Part shown: piece by piece, positions 29,944 through 41,975 of the stretch
Layout of the letters: every line of letters begins with the position of its first letter
Numbering within the stretch: position 1 is the first letter of the stretch
Assembly: GCA_023101725.1 (NCBI GenBank)
Contig: JALJCO010013434.1
Location: forward strand, 1,629,501-1,693,500
Origin: Atherinomorus stipes
Lineage: Eukaryota > Chordata > Actinopteri > Atheriniformes > Atherinidae
Direction of reading: 5' to 3'
DNA: 64,000 bases
Notes under the pieces: model-generated
The model's database searches: none
Seen by the model: only the letters and a program-made list of their open reading frames with translations
Told to the model about the DNA's origin: nothing
Position numbers and translations under genes: made by a program

Positions 29944-32900
29944 GGGGTAATTTTGGTCAGCCAAAATTACCGCAAGAGCACAGTGACGACTCATCCAAGA
30001 GGTCAAAAAGGCCCCAGAACAACATCCAAGAGCTGCAGGCCTCACTTGCCTCAATTAAGGTCAGTGTTCATGACTCCACCATAAGAAAGAGACTGGGCAA
30101 AAATGGCCTGCATGGCAGAGTTCCAAGACCAAAACCACTGCTGAGCAAAAAGAACATAAAGGCTCGTCTCAGGATTCCAGAAAGCCTTGAGACTTTTGGG
30201 AAAATACTCTGTGGACTGACAAGACAAAAGTTGAACTTTTTGGAAGGTGTAGGTCCCATTACATCTGGCGTAAAAGTAACACGGCATTTCAGAAAAGGAA
30301 CATCATACCAAAAGTAAAATATGGTGGTTTTAGTGTGATGGTCTGGGGCTGTTTTGCTGCTTCAGGACCTGGAAGACTTGCTGTGGTAAATGGAACCATG
30401 AATTCTGCTGTATACCAAAAAATCCTGAAGGAGAATGTCCGGCCATCTGTTCATGACCTCAAGCTGAAGCGCACTTGGGTTCTGCAGCAGGACAATGATC
30501 CAAAACATACCAGCAAGTCCACCTCTGAATGGCTTAAGAAAAACAAAATGAAGGCTTTGGAGTGGCCAAGTCAAAGTCCCGATCTGAATCCCATTGAGAT
30601 GCTGTGGAATGACCTTAAAAAGGCAGTTCATACTGGAAAACCCTCCAATGTGGCTGAATTACAACAATTCTGCAAAGATGAGTGGGCCAAAATTCCTCCA
30701 CAGCGCTGTAGTAGACTCATTGCCCGTTATCACAAACACTTGATTGCAGTTGTTGCTGTTGTAGAGTGGCCCAAACAGTTATTAGCTTTAGGGGGCAATC
30801 ACTTTTTCACTCAGGGCCATTTAAGTTTGGATTCTTTTTCCCCCTTAAAAATAAAAATCTTCATTTAAAAACTGCATTTTCTGTTTACTTGTGTTATCTT
30901 TGTCTCACATTTAAATTTGTTTGATGATCTGAAACATTCAAGTGTGACTAACATGCAAAAAAAAGAAGAAATCAGGAAGGGGGCAAAAACTTTTTTGCAC
31001 AGCTGTAGGTTACAAATTCCTTCAAGACCACTTGGCCAGTCCGAAACATTGCGAGACCGAGAGACGGAGGCCAAAGACTGCCAAGGCTGTGACAAGACCA
31101 AGACCACAATTGGTCTCAAGAACTACAAATCTACTTCTGGTGTTTTCTGTTTGGGTGTTTTGCTCAGCCTATTGATGCATTTCTAAACGAAAGCTGCTTC
31201 TGCATTACTTTGCAAGGTGGAGCAGCCTCCAAACTTGGATGAGTTCTAGTGCATGAAAAGCATTTCAATAGCCTATTCATTTTCTCATTTTTAAGACAAT
31301 ATGAACATTATAAATGTATGATAAAGGTCTTACATGTTCTTTGGGTATAGGGGGAGTGGCCAAGCTGACAGCAGCAATTACGAGGCAGGTGAGGGCCATC
31401 AGTATGAGAGCAAAGTAAAGATAGTGCACATCTTTCAGGACAGAAGGCCTGTGATCAGTCTGACCACAAGAAGGAGGCATATAGGAGAACTCCAGAACCA
31501 TGCGGATCAGTCCGACCACCAGCCCAGACATCAGACCCCAGAATGCACCCTAAGGCACACATGTATGGAGAAAAATATCAGAAAATGGAAAAAAAAAAAA
31601 ACAGCTTTTGCATCTCCTGTCTCTGTCTTACGCAAATCCACTTGAAATCTAGAAACTGCAACATAAATTCAGAACATTTTTTCCAACTAAGCTAAGAGAT
31701 TGTATGACAATACATGCTTTGTATCTTTATAGAATACAGTAAAAAACTTATTTTTCCCAAGGTTTTTGCAAACTATCCCCTTACCATTTTAGTAACTATA
31801 GAAAAAAAAAAATAAAAAAAACCCCCCCAAAAACCCCCACCCCCCCCCCCAAAAAAAAGGAGGGGGGGAAACCGGGGCCAGAAGGTTTTTAATTAAAGAA
31901 AATTTTTTTTTTTATGGGGTTTTTTTTTTATCCCAAAAAAAAAACGTTAAAGCTTCAAGCTAAAGCTCCAAGAACAATGCATCCAATTATTTTTGTCTTG
32001 AATTAGTCAAAATGTTTTCCTACTTAGACAAAAGATCTGGCTGCAAATTTTCTATAAATGTGAATCAAAAGAATATTGTCTTCACAGGTACCAAAAGGAT
32101 ATTAGAAGTCAAACTTGGAGTGTGTGTGGTGTGTATGTGGGTGTGTGTCCATCAGAATCTCACTTTTTCATTTGCACGTGGCCAGAAGATTGCCATTAAG
32201 AATACAGCAGTAATGGGTGGTGCTAGAAAGCTGGTCACAGACTGGATATACTCGAACAGCTGTCCACTATTGGCTGTCTGGATAATTGGAATCCACAACA
32301 GACTAATACACATCAACACAAGGATGAAAATCCTGGAAATGAAGATGATAAAATACTGTAATCTTAGCAGCACTGGGTGAGATCACATAAAAAGGAAACT
32401 TTCAAGCACATTTTTTTCTGAACTTGGTATTGGATTTAAGTCGGTTGTGCGTGTGTGGTTGCAGAATTAATGACCTGCAATCTGAGTAAGCACTGGTTGA
32501 TCTTTTCATCCATACCTTCCAACAATCATGAGTTCTTTCTCAGAAGCTCTTGGCCTTGCTCTGTGATAGAGGTCCATAGTGAACAGAGTAGAGCTGCTGT
32601 TAAAAATGGAGGTCAGAGATGACATCAGAGCAGCTAAAATCACAGCCAGCATCAGACCGCGGAGACCTGTGTGAGAGAGTTACTAATAAATAAAGCTTCA
32701 CATTGGAGGGAAAAAAATACTTACAATAGATTCCAATACAACAATAAGGATGTGGTTGCTTTAGGGGCAAGTTTAATACAATTAAAAGTCTTTACATGAG
32801 CTCAAAACATCTATCATTTGTCTTTGGGCTTTAAACTCATCGGTGAAGCTGGTGGGAGGGCTTTGTTCTCATTTTCAAAATAGCTAATCCAAGTCTGAGA

Positions 32901-35900
32901 ATTCTATCATGAATAATACTTTCACCTTTAAAAAAAAAAAATCACTTATCTATATATTTTTACTCAATCTATGCTACAACTGTAAAATTTCCCCGGATAG
33001 ATGAAGTGTCATTCATTTCAGCTCAATCAAAGTTGGTTTGCTCATTAATTCATGGCATGCACAAAAGTTCATCTTTTGGGCTAATGCTCTGGAAATGACC
33101 TTTACTGGAAGTGGAAGTCCACACGTTCCCCCATTCTTCAAAGGCCACACTGCAAAACTCAAATCTTAGCAAGTATATTTTTCTAATTTCTAGTCAAAGT
33201 ATCTTATCACACTCAAAATTTCTTAAAGAGAAACATTTCAGTTAAGATCCTGTTTTAAGGCAAAGCATCTTATTTCCAGAAATCTAGCAAGAACATTTTG
33301 CTTATGCCATTGGCAGAATTCTTAAAATAAGTGAAAAAAAGATTAAAAAATATATATATATTTGTATACACACCAGTACTGCAACTACCTACTTTCTAAG
33401 GGGTAGGCAGACACATCACCCACCCACACATTTCATACACATTTCTAGGCCTACATGTTTTTAGTTGCATCACAGACAAACCACATAGAAAAACCAATGA
33501 AACATGAATGAAATGAAAGGCTCGTTTCCAGGTCTCTGCAGAGATAAATGACATGTGCATGAAGAAATTATGCAATTTCATTTCAGGTGTGTTGGAGAAG
33601 GCACAGTATGCTCTAAAAGTCGCAGGATTTAGACTGGATTTGATGCACTAGATGAACAGAGCAGGATGAGCTGCATGTGTGTCTGATGTGAATATTGGTA
33701 CTGAGTTGTGACTGTCATAGGATTATATCATAAATGTGTCTGGATTTGGTCATACTAAGATTAGAAACATGACTGCTGCTGTAATAATGACAGAAGTAAG
33801 CAGCTGCTGATTGTTGACTGACTAGAAGCTGGATTCAGACACAACATCCATGTTTACATCACTGCATTTAGTCTAAACTGCTTTCATGTAGTATTATTCC
33901 ATGTATGATCTATATTTACTGTTATTTGTATAATAGAAACTGAAAAATTCAGAAACAATTTAATATAAAAATTAACAAGTACTGTAATTACAGCAATGAT
34001 ACACAATAGTGATGATGAAGCTGTGAGAGAAAACACCTCTGCAGGAGCTTCTAAAGGCATCTGTAGGACTTTCTCAATGAACATATATGTACAGTTACCT
34101 GTTACTGCTGCAGATGTCAGACTAAAACTCATTGTAATGTGTTCAGCATCAGTTATCATCAGCAGTGATTCTGTATCACTAGAATCTGATGTTGAACCAG
34201 TTCCATAACAGCCTGGCTGTTTGTTGCTTGTGGTGTTTTATAAACTTTGAAATGCATGTGTTTGTATTTAACTTACCCACAGGCATTAGCTCTACCACTA
34301 GTTTAGGATATGCAATATTAGAGCAGCCGACTGAGGCTCCACATATACTCTGACACAGTTCTGGATCCACACAACCAACCTCATCTATAATTACAAAAGC
34401 ACAGAGAAGGGGTACAAAATATTTAAAACTGCACATATAATTCAAAGTGGAATTACTTTCGGATTAATTACATTTTTGACATAAACATTCAGATCAGAAA
34501 ATATCTGTCATTTTTAATGTTATGGTAAGTATATTTATTTTGAGAAAGAATTAAACTACATTTGAACCCTTTTTACAATTTAATTAAATTATTAAAAATT
34601 TTAAAAAAAAAATTATTAAAATTTAAAAAAAAAAATAATGATTTAAATATATAGTCTGTTAATATTGTTTAAATGTGAGAACATATTTGACGAGACAGTC
34701 TTATAGAGAGCAGTAATAAGGCTTACTTGGGAACAGTGCTCGACTTATCATGCCAGGCATCACAATGAAGAACATGGGAAGCACTTTGAGGTAGCCCCCA
34801 AAAACACTGCCAGCTTTGGCATGAGACAAAGATTTGGCTGACAGAGACCGCTGGACTATCACCTATACAGAACACATCCACACAAATATCACACAACTCT
34901 GATTATTATAATGTTCATCATTTCCATCACATGCCTCTACCTTAGCACCCTCTACTTGATGATTTTATTGCTACAATTTTTTTTTATTTGCGTTTTTGGT
35001 TGCAAATATTAGTAAGTATTAATATGTATTTCATGGTTCAAATTAAGTAAATAAGCAAAACATTGTCACGTGTACTGTATGAACAACTACAACAGTTCCC
35101 TGGAAAGAAAGTCAGTTTTTGTTATTTCTTCATCTCAGTCCTATAAGAATAATTTAATCTTTTCTAATTAATTCAATTTAAGTTCACAGGAAGAAGCGAG
35201 TGTGACATTTCTGTAGCAATATATCATACACGACATTTGCATTTAAAATACTGTAAAATCTTAAACTTTTTAATGAAGTGAATTGAAATCTTTAAAAAAA
35301 TTATTAGGTTTAAATTACTGTGGTTACAATTGAAAGTAATTTATCGTTTAATCTTGTTTTTTGTTTAAGATGGACATCACAGTTTAAATGTTGTAATTAA
35401 GTTAAATTTGTGTTCTTACGTTTCCATTCGCCAATAATGAAAACTTACTGAGACTTGTGAGCTGCTCAATAACAGAGAAACAAAGGGAATGTGTGTGTTT
35501 TATGTGTTTTATTCATCATTGTGTTGAATATTAGGAAAACACTTTTGCTTTAATTCCCTGGTTTAATCTGCAGCTTGCACTGTGAAAGACACAGCACTAG
35601 CAGAGTCACAGAAGAGGGTCCAGTCAGATTGTTTTGTTTCCAAGATGTCACAGAAAATTTTAACATACGTCAGATCAATATATGCCGATCAATAAATCTC
35701 AGATCAAACTTTACTTTAGTTAGATGATGTGTGTCTTCTGTTTTGCAGTCTTACTGAATTCCTGTTCTCTTGCATGATGAGCATTTGGTCATCAGAATTT
35801 AGTATTCTACAGGATAAAATCATGGTCACATAGTTTACATACCACCCATACCTGTGAACAACCTTGCATGAATAAGTTACCTGATCTGTGCACCAGCACC

Positions 35901-38900
35901 ACGTAGCCAGCACAGTGAGCCCAAAAATTAGACCTGGCCAGGGTAGATCTCCTGTCACAGGATCTCTGAACATGTGAAAAGCATCATGCCGAGGAAAGTG
36001 GCAGGTCGTGTTAGCAACTATCACAGAGGGAATACTTGACATGTAACGATCCACAAGGCCCTCATACCAACCAACCTTGGAAAAAGCTGAAAAATATTAA
36101 AATGCACACAAAAATATATTGATAACTATTCCACACATTTTAATGCTAGATTAAATGTTATATGAACTTGTCAGTTGTGTCACAGAAACTGATATCCCTC
36201 ACTTTTAAGTTAATTTAGATTCAAGTATCCACTTTTAAAACATTTCCACTTATTTAATCACATACAAAGATCGTACAGCAGTGCAAAATATTCAACCAGT
36301 TTTCATTTGTTATTCTCTTTAACGCAGCCAAACTTTGTTGGAATCTTTCAAAGAGGTATTGAACATTAATTTTCCAGACTTTCAAGAGGTCATTCAAAGT
36401 CTTTCTTTGGGCAGTGCGTGATTTTTTTTTTTTTTTTAATTCCTTTTCAGTCCGGTTCTTTTCTCTCAAACTAATTTAATTTGATTATCAATTTTGTATA
36501 GTACTACAAATAAAAGTTTCAACTCTATGTGTGTGAGATAGTGTGAGAAGAAGAGACAAGGGAGAGTGACTGAGAGATGGACAGAGAGAGAGAGAGAGAG
36601 AGAGCGCACCTTACCTATGAACATTAATGAAAAGGCCCCCCCAACCATGATCACAGTTTGGAGTGCATCAGTGTAGATGACTGCTGCCAAACCACCTATA
36701 TATACACACAGAGTTATTAAGCCTTTTTCACACAAGACTTTTTGCAACACACAAAAAAGATTTTATCAGTCTGTCAATCGATGCTATTCAGTGTTCTTCT
36801 AGCTTCATTCAGACATGTCTGTTGTATTCAGAGTTGTCAGAGTTGCATAAAGTGAGCAATATCACTAAAATCCTGAAAGAGACAGTTTACAGAGTCAGTT
36901 TTTGCTGAACTGATAAGAAGCAACGTCTCCCTGGAAGAAACTTTACTTTACTGTCTGAGTTTGGGGGTTGCTTTGAACTAAAGGACTTATTCATAGGAGA
37001 ATAAGTCAGTTTGTTTAAAGCATTTCCTGTCGGCTTCACTGCAGCTCTTTAATGTCTACCAGAACCTGGTAACAAGAACTAATAACCGTCAACAGCTTCA
37101 AACAGCGTGGTAGCACACCACTCATGCAAACCCATGACGGATTATGGCTTTTGCAGCTCTCTCTGATAACTGCAGATGTCAGCTTTTCCCAAAAGCAGCT
37201 GAAACATGAACACTTCTGATCACAGAGCAGCTGTTTTTCAGTCTATCTGAAATGGGCCGACATTCAGAGAACTTCAAGTTAAACGCAGGCATATTATATC
37301 AGCTGCTCATTACTCCGTTTGAGGCAGACTGTACTGTAACTCCAGTAAATTTAAGCAGATTAACAAACAAGTGAAATGAAACAGTTATTTGTTGCCATTT
37401 TTCTATGTGTATTAAAACATTTTCTTGAACAGTAAGCTGTGTCTCTTTGCATGTGTCTTTTTTTAATGGGGTGTGTTTGCGTGTGTGTATACCTGCCACA
37501 GTGTAAGCAGCAGTAACCAGAAGCAGGATGCCTGTAGACAGATAGAGATCCCAGCCAAACGACACCTGGATGAACAATGCACCTGAAAAGATATCTGTCT
37601 GCAAAACAAACACACATATTTACATATGTGCATGTTTTGAAGTGGATTAATGTGTGTCCCTTCAGGCAAAAGAGCTTCCAAATGTCGAAGAAATTTTATG
37701 CATCTTACTGATATCTTTGTGAAGATGTAGAGTATAAGTGACAGAACAGACATGTATAAGCGTATCCTGCGGCCTCCAAAACGTTTGGCCAGATATTCAG
37801 GCATTGTTACCACTCCAGCCGCAATATAAACTGGGATAAAGATCCAGCCAAGAGCCACCAGAACCCATGTTGCCTAAACAAAAATACATGACAACATACT
37901 ATTATGTCTGCCTCTTTTTACATTATGTCAACAAATTTAATCCAGTGCTCCATCAATGAAAGATCAAGGTTAAGAATAACAAAAAATGCCAGATATTCGC
38001 TAATGTTATTAGCAAGAAAGTTAGACCAACAATACATCAAAGCTATAAATCATTGTTTTATTTTTTGTTTTTTTATCATTAAAATTGTAATGATGGGCAG
38101 TGCAGAGCTGGTTAAGGTCTCTGGTTTCCTCTTTGGCCATGGGGCTATATGCGTTAAACCAAGAGGGAAAAAAAATTCTATTTAAGAACAGGTTTTTTAT
38201 CGGTTAGGACGATGATACATTGTAGAAGGGGAAATTTGGGAAAGTGAATGTTTATTTCCATGAAAGTCCACAGTGTGCTCAAGATGGCTGACAGAAAAAT
38301 CCGGCCAGTGCCCTCTGCATTATGAATTAGCACAAGTAAGCACTTCAGGGTTTTAAGAACTAGAACTGAAACATTTTGGAAATTCAATAAACATAAAGAA
38401 TCTCATCACACATTTTCAGCTACATGTAGGTCTGAACGAGGTCAGAGGCCTGGACTTCCCCCTTCGGCCAGCTTATCCCAGCAAAATATGTGCAGGGCAT
38501 AGCTGTTAATTGGCTGGATCTTATTCTCGCCATTGAGCTGACTTCTCGGGACTTGTTTTAAACCTTGCAGACATTTGAAAGTTGAGGCTTTGTGGCTCCT
38601 TCCTGGTTGTCATTTGGCTGTGCTATTAGTACCTGCAGCTCTCCTCAACATCTGCTTTTCTACCCCTTAGCAGTGAAACACCCTCTGTATGAACTACCTG
38701 TCCTCTGTCACCATTCAGCCACATTTCTCCAGTTTGAATGACATACCAATGTCCACATCCCGGTGGTGTGGATCACTGAACCAATGTCTCTCTTTTAGCG
38801 TGTCTTGTGTGTGCGTGTGTGGGTGGGTGTGCGTGTGTGTGTGTGTGTGCATGTGAGTGTTTGTACCATTAGCCATCATATGTTGATCAAAAGATTTAAA

Positions 38901-41900
38901 GGTTGAATATGGAACATTTTTATTAAAAGCTATATTTTTAAAAAAATAATACCTCCACAGGTCGTTTGGGGGTGTACAGAATGAAAGTACAACATTTCCC
39001 AGAAAAATTATATTTAGCCTAAAAATAATTATAAAATGAATTTTGACGGGTTCGATAATGGCATTTTATTTACGTCTATAAGCCAATACACGCCGCCATT
39101 GCAGGTTGCCAAATGCGATCTCTGTGTGGAAACAATATTTCGGTCATAGTCAGGCCTGTGCAGGGAAAAACCGTGGAGACGACGAGTGAAGCAGCTGCTT
39201 CAGAGCCCTGGAGATGTTGTTATCTGTTTCTGAGGAGGAGTGACCTGAGAAGAGCAAAACCTGGAGTAAATTTAGGTGAAGACTTCACTAAATGGACCCA
39301 CATAAACGTTTTCCACGGAGTAAAACACAGAGAAGGCGACTTTCCTCCTGGATCGGTAAGCTAGCTTGTTTGCTAACATGGCTAACGTTAGCTGTCGGTT
39401 ATAAACTCCTCTGCGTTCCTTGTTGGACATGCTGCTGCAGACTGTTACTCACTTGCGTATCGGCAGTGAGCCTGGCATCCCAGCGGCTGGAGTTGTTTTT
39501 CTGCCGTTGCAACTACAACCTAGACACACGTGATGTCGCTGTTCTGTCCGTATTCCATATTCAACCTTTAACATTCCCATATTTACCAATTTTTGATTGG
39601 GCAAATTCTTTTTTTCAATTTATGGCCTATTTTCTTGCATATATGATATATTGATGGTGCTTCTTACATTCCACTCAAATCCCCCAACAGCAATACCTCC
39701 AGCTGCTCCTGTTCCTGCGAGACCAATAAACAAACCGCTTCCAACATTACTGGACATCAGAGAGGCCCCAATCTATAAGTGAATTCACATAACAGATAAA
39801 AACAAGAATATTCTATATTTACATGACAAAATTTGAGAAATTTCAAATTACAGTTCATGAATGACATTTCAGTATCAAAGAAAGACTTACTGAGTCCTGT
39901 AAGAGACGTGTGGCATAAATATAAACTGTGTTAGAGAAAAGGGATGCTTACAGTTGCAGCTGATATAACACACTCTAGTTTTAGAAGATGGGTGTGTTGT
40001 TACCATGAAGGGTATCTCCTCATCTTTACATCTAAAATATTTAATAAGATACTGACATACACAGTGAACTTGAAATGTCACATAAAACTGATCCACTTGC
40101 AAAATTTGAGCAACCACCTCATTGAAAAACATTTCAAATCTAAAACTGACCTGTTTTAGAGCAAACAGATAAAACTTGTTGCCATCTAATAATTTGACTA
40201 GCGTGTACATCTTACATTTGTTTTGTAAGCCTGGTGATGGAGCCAACCATGCCCCCTGGTGACTTGGACCTGTCATGGAGCCTGGATGCAGATCACAGCT
40301 GTGGGGTGATCAGTGGAACAGTTGCCATCACTATGAAAGACTGGTTCACTTCTTAGAGTGACCAGGGTGGTAAGTCGGTTATGCCGGCTTGGCTGGTGGC
40401 TGCAGTTACCCAGAGCGCCAGTCACGGCACTCGCGAGTCTCATTTCTTAATCTTGCCTCAAGTCCCTTTAATATATTTAACAAGACAAATGAATCTACAG
40501 GAAAGCATTATACTTACAGGCCACCAGGTCATTGAACGTCCCGCCAAGAAGTACCCCCTCACAGTGGTGCGATTGGCTCGCATTGATGCCTGTAAAAGAA
40601 AAGTTCAAATAAGTTCACCTTCACCTACACTTAAAGCAGCACCAAAAACCCTGTTGAAGAGGTTTTGTGTGCCTCAAAGGCAGCAAAGTTTCCCGCAAGA
40701 CAAAACTCTGATCCCTCTTAGAGCTGCACAGATAACATAAGTTTATGCATCTATGAATTCATCCGCATTTTACTTAGAAAAGAAAAATAATAAATGAACA
40801 GTCAGTGAAATGCTCAGTGATATGTATCAGCCAATGCAGTTTCTCCACTTGCAATAGAGTTGCAAAGTGAGTACAGCTTTTCTAGCTAGGACTGCTCAGT
40901 TTTTTTTTTTTTTTTTTTTTTTTAAATAAATCCCCAATCATAGACTGCCTGAAATCTCACTAATCTTTGCAATAGCACAAAATGAGTCTTGTATCAAATA
41001 TGCTGAAAAATTGTCAGGTTCTATTTCTAATGGTGAAAGCTCACATCTGTTAAATGTGGAAATCTGAAAGGATGTAAATTATAGTGGTTTGCAAAGCATT
41101 CAACCCTCCTGTCTATTGTTCTACTTAGTTGCCTTGTGTCCTAGAAAATATTTAGGGAAGGGGGTGGGGGGAAGGGGGGGGGGTTTCTCATTTCTTTTAC
41201 ATAACCTGCCAACAACTCTGAAGATGCCATATTCATATCAAATATATATTGTTCTTATTTCTCTTCTTGCCTGGTCTGTGAGTCTTGTTGGATGGCACTT
41301 TCTAGACAGATTTGTTGTGATGACAAATTCCTTCTGCTTTGGGATGATTATTGGTGCTCCGTGGGATTTTCAAAGAATCTGATATTTTTTATAACTCAAC
41401 CCTGACTTGTACCTCACATTTTCCCTTAGCTGTTTAATGAACTTTACAGTTTTGTTTGATAGGCTTTTAATTTCAAGTTGCAATGCAGGAAAATCTAAGA
41501 AAAATACCCATGTGGAAGACACAATGTTTCCAACTCCCTGTCTCCCAGTTTACAGTACTGAAACTGCCACCATTACCACCTGCTGGTGATGTTGCCAAAT
41601 AAAAAAAAAAAAAAAACAAACGCAAATAATTATTAGCTTGTATTTTCTAGAAGTTGATATCAAAACTAGGAAATATGAAATGACTTAGAACTGAAATGAT
41701 GTTTTATGATTGAGTTTCTTAAAAACATCCATATCAGATCAATTACTTTTCTGTCTTCTCACCGTGTCAGAACAACTACAGGAGTCAGCATAGGAAACAT
41801 ATAACGAAAAGAATGCCATTATTTTTCAACAACTATATAATAATTGCAGTTTTAAACAAATAATTTTACTGAAATGTTAGTTCACTTCAAAGACAGGTGA

Positions 41901-41936
41901 AAACATGTTTAATACTGTGTGAGTGTGAATTGTGTT

Positions 41937-41975
<39 letters not shown>

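Larger units (their letters stand above)
28900..31010 (+). mobile_element. Tc1-like transposon, pseudogenised
   Basis: The right end is long and A/T-rich (about 30790-31010). Part of it returns inverted on the left: GCAGTTTTTGAATGAAGATT and GTGTGAAAAAGTGA at 28903-28980. The transposase is on the plus strand in broken pieces: helix-turn-helix region about 29668-29770, middle about 29950-30170, catalytic domain about 30190-30850. The DDE-type acids are visible ([14 protein letters not shown] and NPIEMLW), but there is a frameshift near 30170-30190, a stop in the N-terminal part, and two insertions (29116-29578 and about 29777-29955). It lies in slc5a9 intron 12. Confidence 0.9.

Noticed and set aside
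39113..39654. Open frames of 83 and 120 codons
   Set aside because: They start inside the TTAA-flanked MITE, and the longer one runs across its right boundary, so they are not a gene as they stand.
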